A stretch of DNA of 64,000 bases, taken from NCBI GenBank assembly GCA_964385755.1, contig CAYLPZ010000005.1:1-64000 (forward strand), given 5' to 3'. This stretch comes from CAG-698 sp964385755. Lineage in GTDB: Bacteria > Bacillota_I > Bacilli_A > ML615J-28 > CAG-698. Shown piece after piece: positions 18,638 through 26,226 of the stretch (its first letter is position 1; the number at the start of each line of letters is the position of its first letter). The notes beneath the pieces are model-generated. The model saw only the letters and a program-made list of their open reading frames with translations, was not told where the DNA came from and made no database searches. A program made the position numbers and the translations under genes.

Positions 18638-18659
18638 ATATAAAAAAGGAGGAATTTAC

Positions 18660-20156
18660 ATGAGCAAATATATTCTTTCAATTGATCAAGGTACAACAAG
18701 TACAAGAGCAATAATTTTTAATGAACAATCAGAAGTAGTTGGCAAAGCACAAATGGAGTTTAGTCAAATTTGTCCACATAGTGGATGGGTTGAACATAAT
18801 CCACTTGAGATTTGGGAAACTACTTATGAAATTATTAAAGAAGCATTATTTAAAAGTGGATTACGTTTAAAAGATATTAGTGGAATTGGAATTACTAATC
18901 AGCGTGAAACAACAGTGATTTGGGATAAGAGAACTGGAGAACCAATTTATAATGCTATATGTTGGCAAAGCAGACAAAGCCAAGATATCTGCCAAAAGTT
19001 GATAGATGAGGGATATGAAAGTTTTGTTCATGAAAGAACAGGTTTAATTATTAATCCATATTTTTCCGCAAGTAAAATCAAATGGATTTTGGACCACGTT
19101 GAAGGGTCTTATGAAAGAGCCAAAAAAGGAGAACTCTTATTTGGTACAATTGATACTTTTTTAGTCTGGAAATTAACAAATGGTAAACTTCATATAACGG
19201 ATTATTCAAATGCTTCAAGAACAATGCTTTTAAACATTAATACACTTACATGGGATGAAGAACTGATAAATTTATTTGGTATACCAAAAGAAATATTACC
19301 AAAACTAGTCTCAAATAGTGAAATATATGGGATTGCGGAGAAACTGTGGGAAATTGATGAAAATGCGGATGTACCAATTTGTTCTATTATCGGTGATCAA
19401 CAAGCATCGCTTTTTGGACAGTGTTGTTTTGATGTTGGTAGTGTGAAAAACACTTATGGTACTGGTTGTTTTATGCTGATGAATACTAAAAGCAAAAGAG
19501 TTTTATCCAAAAATGGTTTACTTACAACAGTTGCTTGGAAAATAGATGATGAAGTTGAATATGCTTTAGAAGGATCTGTGTTTGTTGCAGGGTCTGCAAT
19601 TCAGTGGCTCCGAGATGGTATGCGTATGTTTAAAAATTCAAGTGATTGTGAAGAATATGCGAAAAGAACTGGTTCAAGTGATGGTGTTTATATGGTTCCT
19701 GCATTTGTTGGTCTTGGAACACCATACTGGGATAATGATGCTCGCGGAGCTGTATTTGGACTCACAAGGGCTACAAAAAAAGAACATTTTATTACAGCAA
19801 CTTTAGAATCTATTGCCTATCAATCTAAGGATTTAATGGAAGTAATGAAAAAAGAATCAGGTATAAAAATTAAGTCTTTAGCAGTAGATGGTGGTGCAAG
19901 TGCAAATGACTACTTAATGCAATTTCAAGCAAACATATTAAATATTAAAGTTTTAAGACCAAAATGCTTAGAAACTACTGCCTTAGGTGCTGCATACCTT
20001 GCTGGTCTTGCTGTAAAGGTATGGAAAGATAAACAAGATATTATGAAAAATCATATGATAGAAAAGATTTTCTTAAATGTAATTAATAATGAACAAAGAG
20101 ATAAACTTTATTCTGGTTGGCTAAAAGCTGTCGATGCAACTAGAAAATTTAAATAA
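18660..20156 (+). CDS. glpK: Glycerol kinase
   Basis: Phosphorylates glycerol to sn-glycerol-3-phosphate with ATP. 498 residues, the standard length of the FGGY kinase family. The start YILSIDQGTTSTRAIIF, then GITNQRETTVIWDK, GDQQASLFGQ (about 245) and AVDGGASANDYLMQFQ (about 410) are hallmark segments. AAAGGAGGAATTTAC precedes the ATG. In many Gram-positive GlpK proteins a His about 14 residues before GDQQ is phosphorylated by HPr of the PTS; here the corresponding stretch (GIAEKLWEIDENADVP) has no His, so that control is probably absent (inference). First gene of a four-gene glycerol cassette. Confidence 0.96.
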   Translation: MSKYILSIDQGTTSTRAIIFNEQSEVVGKAQMEFSQICPHSGWVEHNPLEIWETTYEIIKEALFKSGLRLKDISGIGITNQRETTVIWDKRTGEPIYNAICWQSRQSQDICQKLIDEGYESFVHERTGLIINPYFSASKIKWILDHVEGSYERAKKGELLFGTIDTFLVWKLTNGKLHITDYSNASRTMLLNINTLTWDEELINLFGIPKEILPKLVSNSEIYGIAEKLWEIDENADVPICSIIGDQQASLFGQCCFDVGSVKNTYGTGCFMLMNTKSKRVLSKNGLLTTVAWKIDDEVEYALEGSVFVAGSAIQWLRDGMRMFKNSSDCEEYAKRTGSSDGVYMVPAFVGLGTPYWDNDARGAVFGLTRATKKEHFITATLESIAYQSKDLMEVMKKESGIKIKSLAVDGGASANDYLMQFQANILNIKVLRPKCLETTALGAAYLAGLAVKVWKDKQDIMKNHMIEKIFLNVINNEQRDKLYSGWLKAVDATRKFK

Positions 20157-20169
20157 AGAGTGGATAAGT

Positions 20170-21612
20170 ATGAACAAAGATTATAAAATAATAATAATTG
20201 GTGCAGGTGCAGTTGGTACAAGTATTGCACATAGTTTAGCTAGATTTGATATAACTACTTTAGTTATAGAAAAGAATAGTGATGTAGGAGATGAAACATC
20301 ATGTGCTAATAGCGCAATAGTTCATTCTGGCTATGATCCACACCCAGGAAGTAATAAAGCTAAATATAATGTTTTAGGAAATAAAATGTTTGCAAAACTT
20401 TGTAGTGATTTAGATGTTGAATTTAAACAAATTGGTTCACTTACGATTGCTACTAATAAAGAAGAAGACGAAAAACTATTACTTTTACAAAAAAATGGTT
20501 TAGAAAATGGTGTTGAGACAAAAATATTAACAAAAGAAGAATTATTAGAAATTGAACCATTTGTAACTGAAAATGCAACAAGTGCACTTTATGCAAAGAG
20601 CGCAGGAATAGTAAATCCATTTGAACTATGTGTTGCTTACATGGAAAATGCAATGGATAATGGTGTAGTGCTTCATTTAAATGAAAAATGCATTAATGTA
20701 GATATAGAGAATCAAAAATACATAGTAACAACAGATAAAGATAAATACTTATGTGATGTTGTAATCAATGCTTGTGGTGTTTATTCAGATGAAATAAATA
20801 ACTATCTATGTAAATATGGTGTAAAAGAGGAAAAAATCATTCCTCGTAAGGGTGAATATTATGTCTTAGATCATTTTAATAAGCCATATGTTACACACAC
20901 ATTATTTAGTCTTCCAAGTGATAAAGGAAAGGGAATACTAGTATCACCTACAACGCATAATAATTATCTTTTAGGTCCATCTAGTGAGTTTACTGAAGAG
21001 AAAGATGATGTAAGTACGGATAAATTAACACTTGATAATGTAATGAAAAGTGCTAAATCACTTGTAAAATCTATTCCAACTGATCAAATAATTCGTTCAT
21101 TCAGTGGAGTAAGAGCCTATCATCAGTCTAATGAATTTGTAATTAATTCTCCACTTCCAGGATTTATTAACTTTCTAGGAATTCAATCACCAGGTTTGGT
21201 TAGTTCTCCAGCACTTGGTGAAAGGGCAGTAGAAATGGTAAAACAAGTATTAGAACTAAGTGAAAAAGATAATTATAATCCTAAGTGTAAAAAACGTATA
21301 AGACTTAATACTTTAAGCTTAGAAGAGAAAATGAAAATTATAAAAGAAGATGCTAACTTTGGAATTATTGTTTGTAGATGTGAAAAAATTAGCTTAGGTG
21401 AAATATATGATGTAATTAATCGAAACTGTGGTGCAACTACTATTAAAGGTGTAAAGAAAAGATGTAGACCTGGTTTTGGTAAATGTCAAGGGGGATTTTG
21501 TGAACCTCTTGTGCTCAAAGCATTATGTGATAAATTAGGATTAGATCCACTTGATGTAAGATATAGTAATCAAAAATCATTCATTTTAAAAGAAGAAACT
21601 AAAAGAAAATAA
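20170..21612 (+). CDS. FAD-dependent glycerol-3-phosphate dehydrogenase, GlpA-like with BFD-type [2Fe-2S] domain
   Basis: Probably oxidises glycerol-3-phosphate to dihydroxyacetone phosphate. About 480 residues. A Rossmann FAD-binding start IIIIGAGAVGTSIAHSLARF (residues 6-25) is followed by the DAO-type oxidase fold with GEYYVLD, then a C-terminal cysteine-rich domain (about residues 395-450) with CRC, later C-RPGFGKC and C, typical of the BFD-like Fe-S domain in anaerobic GlpA. The ATG at 20170 was chosen; the longer ORF start would overlap glpK and adds 12 residues with no homology to the family. It lies 13 bases after glpK. Electron transfer would go to the next oxidoreductase gene, as in Thermotoga and clostridial cassettes of the same order (family knowledge). 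Confidence 0.85.
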   Translation: MNKDYKIIIIGAGAVGTSIAHSLARFDITTLVIEKNSDVGDETSCANSAIVHSGYDPHPGSNKAKYNVLGNKMFAKLCSDLDVEFKQIGSLTIATNKEEDEKLLLLQKNGLENGVETKILTKEELLEIEPFVTENATSALYAKSAGIVNPFELCVAYMENAMDNGVVLHLNEKCINVDIENQKYIVTTDKDKYLCDVVINACGVYSDEINNYLCKYGVKEEKIIPRKGEYYVLDHFNKPYVTHTLFSLPSDKGKGILVSPTTHNNYLLGPSSEFTEEKDDVSTDKLTLDNVMKSAKSLVKSIPTDQIIRSFSGVRAYHQSNEFVINSPLPGFINFLGIQSPGLVSSPALGERAVEMVKQVLELSEKDNYNPKCKKRIRLNTLSLEEKMKIIKEDANFGIIVCRCEKISLGEIYDVINRNCGATTIKGVKKRCRPGFGKCQGGFCEPLVLKALCDKLGLDPLDVRYSNQKSFILKEETKRK

Positions 21613-21636
21613 ATGATGTTTGAAAAGGAGTAAGTT

Positions 21637-22881
21637 ATGACTTGTAATATAGAAAATATTGATTTAGTGATAATTGGTGGAGGTTCTGCTGGTTTATCTA
21701 GTGCAATTGGTGCTTATGATAATAAAATAACTAATATATTAATACTTGAAAAAGAAAATTATTTAGGTGGTATATTAAATCAATGTATTCATAATGGATT
21801 TGGTCTTCATGAATTTAAAGAAGAATTAACTGGACCAGAGTTTGCACAGAGATTAATTGATGAAGTAGAAAAAAGAGAAATTAAATATAAAACTGGTGCA
21901 ATGGTTTTGGAGATTACGGAAGATAAAAAAGTAATCTATTCATGTGAAGATGGTATTTTTGTTTTAAAAGCAAAAGCAATTATTTGCGCAACAGGTTGCT
22001 CAGAACGTACTCGTGGAAATATTAGTATACCAGGTACTAGACCTAGTGGAGTAATTACAGCAGGTTTAGCACAAAGGTATTTAAATATTGATGGATATCT
22101 AGTAGGTAAGAAAGTATTTATACTAGGTAGTGGAGATATCGGTTTAATTATGGCTAGAAGAATGACTTTAGAAGGTGCTAAAGTGCTTGGCGTTGCGGAA
22201 TTAATGCCATATTCTAATGGATTAAATAGAAATATAGTTCAGTGTTTAAATGATTATAATATTCCTTTATATTTACATCATACAGTAAAAGAAATAAGAG
22301 GAAAAGAACGAGTAGAAAGCGTAGTTATTTGTGAAGTAGATGATAATCTAAAATTCGTTGAAGGAAAAGAGATGGAATTTTTTGTTGATACATTACTTTT
22401 ATCAGTTGGATTGATTCCATCAAACCCACTACTTGCTAATCTTAATACTAAAATGCATCCACGAACAAAAGGTCCAATAGTTGATGATAATTTACAAACA
22501 TCAATTAAGGGAATCTTTTCGTGTGGTAATTCACTGCATGTTCATGATTTAGTTGATTATGTTGCTAAAGAAGGTAGAGCTTGTGGTAATAATGCCGCAA
22601 ACTTCATCCTAGGTAATTTAAATGATGATAATGATCTACAATTAGAAGCTGGAAATGGGTTAGGCTATATTCTCCCACAGAGTGCTAAAATAAATACAAA
22701 AGTAGAAGTAAAATTTAGAGTACTAAAACCATTTGGAAAATCTAAAATCATAATAGAGAATAATGGATTAATTGTAAAGAAAATAGTAAAACAATACATG
22801 TTACCTGCAGAGATGGAAATGATAACTCTCGATACAAATGATTATAAGACAGGTACACTAAAGGTATATGTGGAGGAATAA
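21637..22881 (+). CDS. NAD(P)/FAD-dependent oxidoreductase of the glycerol cassette
   Basis: 414 residues, pyridine nucleotide-disulfide oxidoreductase fold. It has an N-terminal FAD-binding IDLVIIGGGSAGLSSAIGAY (about 8-27), an NAD-binding KKVFILGSGDIGLIMARRM near residue 155, and ATGCSERTRGN followed by the family's IPGTRPSGVITAGLAQ. KGIFSCGNSLHVHD near 290 is the second FAD contact. Genes of this type sit beside GlpA-like and DUF1667 genes and probably pass electrons from glycerol-3-phosphate to NAD(P)+ or another carrier (inference from the cassette). AAAAGGAG precedes the ATG; the next gene begins two bases after its stop. Confidence 0.85.
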   Translation: MTCNIENIDLVIIGGGSAGLSSAIGAYDNKITNILILEKENYLGGILNQCIHNGFGLHEFKEELTGPEFAQRLIDEVEKREIKYKTGAMVLEITEDKKVIYSCEDGIFVLKAKAIICATGCSERTRGNISIPGTRPSGVITAGLAQRYLNIDGYLVGKKVFILGSGDIGLIMARRMTLEGAKVLGVAELMPYSNGLNRNIVQCLNDYNIPLYLHHTVKEIRGKERVESVVICEVDDNLKFVEGKEMEFFVDTLLLSVGLIPSNPLLANLNTKMHPRTKGPIVDDNLQTSIKGIFSCGNSLHVHDLVDYVAKEGRACGNNAANFILGNLNDDNDLQLEAGNGLGYILPQSAKINTKVEVKFRVLKPFGKSKIIIENNGLIVKKIVKQYMLPAEMEMITLDTNDYKTGTLKVYVEE

Positions 22882-22882
22882 T

Positions 22883-23239
22883 ATGAAAAATTTAATATGT
22901 ATTGTATGTCCACGAGGCTGTCACTTACAAATTGATGAGAACAATAATGTAACTGGAAACTTTTGTAACCGTGGAAAAGTCTATGCTGTTACAGAGGTAA
23001 CATCTCCAACAAGAATGATTACAAGTACTGTAAGAGTATTAAATGGAAAACTAGATAGGTTACCTGTAAAAACTAGTAAACCTGTTCCCAAAGATAAATT
23101 ATTTGTTGTTATGGATCTAATTAATAACCTAAACGTTACTGCACCAATTAAAATTGGTGATGTTATTTGTGAGAACATATTAGATCTTGACTGTAATATT
23201 ATTGCAACTAGAAATATTGCAAAGAGAAATGATTATTAA
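22883..23239 (+). CDS. DUF1667 protein
   Basis: About 118 residues. The N-terminal CIVCPRGCHLQI, with a further Cys in GNFCNRGKVY, gives the four-cysteine pattern of the DUF1667 family, which is thought to bind metal or an Fe-S cluster. SPTRMITSTVRV and LPVKTSKPVPKD are also family segments. DUF1667 genes almost always accompany glpA/NADH oxidoreductase pairs in anaerobes, so it is probably a third subunit or electron carrier of the complex (inference). The ATG at 22883 follows GTGGAGG with suitable spacing; the longer ORF start adds five residues and overlaps the upstream gene. Last gene of the cassette; no clear terminator was seen before the next promoter. Confidence 0.85.
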   Translation: MKNLICIVCPRGCHLQIDENNNVTGNFCNRGKVYAVTEVTSPTRMITSTVRVLNGKLDRLPVKTSKPVPKDKLFVVMDLINNLNVTAPIKIGDVICENILDLDCNIIATRNIAKRNDY

Positions 23240-23262
23240 TACAAAATTGTCTTGATTGTTTA

Positions 23263-23311
23263 TTGATATTTTTACTTAAAAAATATATAATAATTGTATC
23301 GAAAACGTTTT
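23263..23311 (+). promoter_or_regulatory. Promoter with palindromic operator-like site before degV
   Basis: TTGATA (23263-23268), 17 bases, TATAAT (23286-23291). Just downstream of the expected start lies the perfect palindrome AAAACGTTTT (23302-23311). It resembles LacI-family/CcpA half-sites (central CG flanked by A and T runs) and is placed where a roadblock repressor would bind. The regulator is not known. Confidence 0.45.
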
Positions 23312-23335
23312 ACCTTATTTAAAGGAGGAAAAATT

Positions 23336-24199
23336 ATGAGAATTGCTATTTCCGCAGAAAGTACAATAGATTTACCAGTAGAATTATTAGATAAATATAA
23401 CATTCATACATTACCTTTTACAGTTACCTTAGGTGATAGAACTGCATTAGATGGTGTTATTACTAGTGAAGAAATCATCACATATGTTAATGAACATAAG
23501 ATACTACCTAAAACAAGTGCTGTAAATACATATCAGTATGAGGAACATTTTAAGAAACTGCTTGAAACATACGATGCGGTAATCCATATTTCCTTATCAA
23601 GTGAAATGAGTAGTGCATACACTAATGCTTGTATCGTTGCTGAAGAGATGGAAAATGTTTATATAATAGATTCTAGAGTTTTATCAACTGGTATTGCCTT
23701 AGAAGCAATTTATGCTAGTAAACTAGTTAAAGAGAATCTAACACCAGAAGAGATAGTTAAGAAAGTTGAAAAACGCATTCCTCATAATCAAACTAGTTTT
23801 ATTTTGAGTCGTTTAGACTATTTATACAAAGGTGGAAGATGTAATTCACTAAGCTATTTAGCTTCACGCTTACTTAAAATACGACCTCAAATAGTAGTAG
23901 AAAATGGTGCAATGCTTGCTAAAAAGAAATATCTTGGTAAATATGAAAAAGGTTTGATTAACTATGTTAATGATACATTAGAAGCAAATAATACACCTGA
24001 CTTAGAAAATGTTTTTATTACTTTTACAACATGCTTTGATGAATCAGTTGAAGAAGTTAGACAGATTCTAAAAAAGCGAGGATTTAAAAATATTTACGCA
24101 ACACATGCTGGTGCTACAATTACAAGCCATTGTGGTGAGAATTGTTTAGGTATTTTATACTTAAATGATGGTGATGAAAATGGACAATATAACGATTAA
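23336..24199 (+). CDS. DegV family fatty-acid-binding protein
   Basis: About 287 residues. The start IAISAESTIDLP is a variant of the usual DSTxDLP loop. TSAVNTYQYEEHF (about 60), ISLSSEMSSAYTNA (about 85) and IDSRVLSTG (about 110) match the fatty-acid-binding DegV/FakB fold. FakB proteins present a fatty acid to the kinase FakA for incorporation into phospholipid. A FakA gene is not in this window. I chose the ATG at 23336, seven bases after AAAGGAGG; the longer ORF would begin within the palindrome. A second DegV is encoded at 60315. It has its own promoter and terminator, so it is probably monocistronic. Confidence 0.88.
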   Translation: MRIAISAESTIDLPVELLDKYNIHTLPFTVTLGDRTALDGVITSEEIITYVNEHKILPKTSAVNTYQYEEHFKKLLETYDAVIHISLSSEMSSAYTNACIVAEEMENVYIIDSRVLSTGIALEAIYASKLVKENLTPEEIVKKVEKRIPHNQTSFILSRLDYLYKGGRCNSLSYLASRLLKIRPQIVVENGAMLAKKKYLGKYEKGLINYVNDTLEANNTPDLENVFITFTTCFDESVEEVRQILKKRGFKNIYATHAGATITSHCGENCLGILYLNDGDENGQYND

Positions 24200-24200
24200 T

Positions 24201-24233
24201 AGCTTAGATTATTATTTATCTGAGCTTTTTTTA
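24201..24233 (+). terminator. Terminator after degV
   Basis: AGCTTAGAT and ATCTGAGCT (one G-T pair) with an eight-base loop, then a T-run. Confidence 0.8.
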
Positions 24234-24267
24234 TCAAGAATTATCATAGACGAAAAAGAGATTAAAA

Positions 24268-24645
24268 ATGAACAAAAACGAAACAAACAAAAAGAAATTA
24301 AATATTTTTGCCTTAGTAAGGATGGTTTTATACTTAATATTAATAATAACTTTCATTTTAATTGATCCAGATAAACTAGAGAGTAGAGGTTCTTTTTGTG
24401 GTAGCTTCTTAATATTTGGTATTAAGTGTCCTACTTGTGGTGTAACTCGTGGCTTTTGTAACTTTTTACACTTAAATTTTGTAAAAGCATATAGTTATAA
24501 TAAATTATTTACTATTTGTATTTTCCCTTTAGCTATTTTTATAATGATTGATGATGTAGTTAATACAATATATAGGTCAATTACAAAAAAGGAAAGATAT
24601 TCTTTGTTTGAATATTTTGTAATTAAGGTGTTTTTATGGAAATAA
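24268..24645 (+). CDS. DUF2752 membrane protein
   Basis: 125 residues with two or three hydrophobic segments. The family motif CPTCGVTRGFCNFLHL (about residues 55-70) is intact; DUF2752 proteins carry CPxCGxTR between membrane helices. Their function is unknown, and some occur near cell-surface or secretion genes. The ribosome-binding site is weak (GAGA about nine bases upstream). Its last ten bases overlap the start of a 57-codon ORF, so the two are probably translated together. Confidence 0.75.
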   Translation: MNKNETNKKKLNIFALVRMVLYLILIITFILIDPDKLESRGSFCGSFLIFGIKCPTCGVTRGFCNFLHLNFVKAYSYNKLFTICIFPLAIFIMIDDVVNTIYRSITKKERYSLFEYFVIKVFLWK

Positions 24646-24809
24646 TAATTGCTTTGTTATTTACTGTAATTTGCTTTATGGGTTTTATTTATTTTCTATT
24701 TCTTTACAATAGAAAGAAAAATATAAAAAAGAAGGAAAGGCAAATTTTTTCTATTATCTTTATTTTATTATTTTTTTTATTAATATTATTTGGAATCATA
24801 AGAAATTAG
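24636..24809 (+). CDS. Small two-helix membrane protein
   Basis: 57 codons, ATG to TAG. The product begins MEIIIALLFTVICF and ends FLLILFGIIRN. Two strongly hydrophobic stretches (about residues 2-24 and 38-54) flank a very basic loop (NRKKNIKKKERQ). AAGGTG lies seven bases before the ATG inside the DUF2752 gene. The overlap, ribosome-binding site and clean helix-loop-helix pattern make it a likely real gene. No family recognised. Confidence 0.55.
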   Translation: MEIIIALLFTVICFMGFIYFLFLYNRKKNIKKKERQIFSIIFILLFFLLILFGIIRN

Positions 24810-24813
24810 AATC

Positions 24814-24842
24814 TTGAAAAAATCATCTCATTAGAATATAAT
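24814..24842 (+). promoter_or_regulatory. Promoter for the cysteine desulfurase operon
   Basis: TTGAAA (24814-24819), exactly 17 bases, TATAAT (24837-24842). The start codon of the first gene is 20 bases downstream. Confidence 0.7.
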
Positions 24843-24862
24843 ATATAAAAGGATGTGAGAAT

Positions 24863-25969
24863 ATGATATATTTTGATTATAGTGCAACAACTCCTACTAG
24901 TAAAGAATGCCTTGATTCTTTTATAAAGGCATCAAATATGATAGGTAATGCAAATTCTCCTCATAAATTAGGAAAAAGAGCAAAAGAAGCAATTGATGCT
25001 TCTTCTACTTTGATACTTAATTCATTAAGATTATCTGACTTTGAATGTATTTATACAAGTGGATCTACAGAAGCAAATAACCTTGCGATTAAAGGAATTT
25101 TTGAAAAACAAAATATTTCATTAATATTAACTACACCTTTTGAACATTCATCAATTATTGCTCCTTGTGCTAGTTTACAAAGAAAAGGAGTAAAAGTTGA
25201 ATATTTAGATATTAATAGAAAAGGTGAAATTGACTTAGTTTATTTGCAAGATATACTAAATTCAACACAAGAAAATATTTTGATTACTATTGCTAGTGTC
25301 AATAGTGAAATTGGAAGTTTACAAAATATTAGAGAAATTATTAACATTACTAGTCAATATGATAATGTATTTTTACATATTGATGCAACTCAAAGCATTG
25401 GAAAAGTAAATATTGACTTTAATGGAGCAGACCTAATTAGTTTATCAGCACATAAAATCTATGGGATAAAAGGAATTGGAGCACTTTTAAAAAGCAAAAA
25501 AGTAAAGATCGGTGGACAGATACTTGGTGGAAGTAGTACAACTAGATATCGAAGCGGTACACCATGTCATCCTCTAATTGTGAGCTTTGCATCTGCAGTT
25601 TTAAATTCAGTAATGTTTTTAAAAGAAAGATATGAACATGTTGAAAAAATAAATAAATACATAGTAAACAAACTTAGAAAGTTTGATTATATTAGAATAA
25701 ATAGTAGTGAATCTTCAGTACCACATATTCTTAACATCAGTATTTTAGGAATTAAAAGTATTGATACAGTATTAAAGCTATCAGAAAAAGAAATATATAT
25801 ATCTAATCACTCTGCTTGTTCAAGTGAAAAAGAAAGATCTGAAGTTTTATACTATTTAACAAACGATGAAGAAATAAGTAAAACTAGTGTAAGAATTAGC
25901 ATTTCACACTTATCTACTTTCGAAGAAGCTGATTTGTTGATAAATGCTATAAAGGAGTTGAAAAAATGA
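24863..25969 (+). CDS. Cysteine desulfurase (NifS/IscS-like)
   Basis: PLP enzyme that takes sulfur from cysteine as an enzyme-bound persulfide. 368 residues. The start IYFDYSATTPTS is classical. HIDATQSIGKV is followed by SLSAHKIYGIKG, whose Lys (about 199) binds PLP. The mobile loop NHSACSSEKE (about 317) provides the catalytic Cys. The short loop with SACSS resembles NifS-type group I enzymes. GGATGTGAG precedes the ATG. The stop overlaps the next gene by four bases (ATGA). The neighbours are thiol-disulfide proteins rather than an IscU or ThiI gene, so the sulfur acceptor is unclear. Confidence 0.9.
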   Translation: MIYFDYSATTPTSKECLDSFIKASNMIGNANSPHKLGKRAKEAIDASSTLILNSLRLSDFECIYTSGSTEANNLAIKGIFEKQNISLILTTPFEHSSIIAPCASLQRKGVKVEYLDINRKGEIDLVYLQDILNSTQENILITIASVNSEIGSLQNIREIINITSQYDNVFLHIDATQSIGKVNIDFNGADLISLSAHKIYGIKGIGALLKSKKVKIGGQILGGSSTTRYRSGTPCHPLIVSFASAVLNSVMFLKERYEHVEKINKYIVNKLRKFDYIRINSSESSVPHILNISILGIKSIDTVLKLSEKEIYISNHSACSSEKERSEVLYYLTNDEEISKTSVRISISHLSTFEEADLLINAIKELKK

Positions 25970-26226
25970 AAGAAGGATTATTAATTTCCGCAATCTGGTG
26001 TCCAAGTTGTATATTAATGCGCCCAAGATATGAAAAAGTATTAGCAAAAGCTAATATAAAATATACTGAATTAGATTATGACGATGATGAAGATAAATTT
26101 AAAGATCTACAAATCGGAAATATATTACCAGTGTTTATTCTCTTCAAAGATGGAAAAGAAGTTAAACGCATAAAAGGAGAAAAGAGTATATCTCTTTTAG
26201 AAAAGGAATTAATCAATGAAAACTAA
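25966..26226 (+). CDS. Small thioredoxin-like protein
   Basis: 86 residues with a thioredoxin fold: SAIWCPSCILMRP gives a CPSC redox motif at residues 12-15, and the later ILPVFILFKDGKEVKR contains the cis-Pro strand. There is no signal peptide, so it is cytosolic. CPSC is not the CGPC of general thioredoxin; a dedicated reductant for a partner is likely. It overlaps the desulfurase by four bases and the membrane CcdA fusion by eleven bases. The context suggests it passes electrons to the CcdA part of the next protein (inference). Confidence 0.75.
   Translation: MKEGLLISAIWCPSCILMRPRYEKVLAKANIKYTELDYDDDEDKFKDLQIGNILPVFILFKDGKEVKRIKGEKSISLLEKELINEN

Noticed and set aside
24165..24365. 66-codon plus-strand ORF between degV and DUF2752
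   Set aside because: It runs through the degV terminator and overlaps the DUF2752 gene out of frame; no domain is visible.
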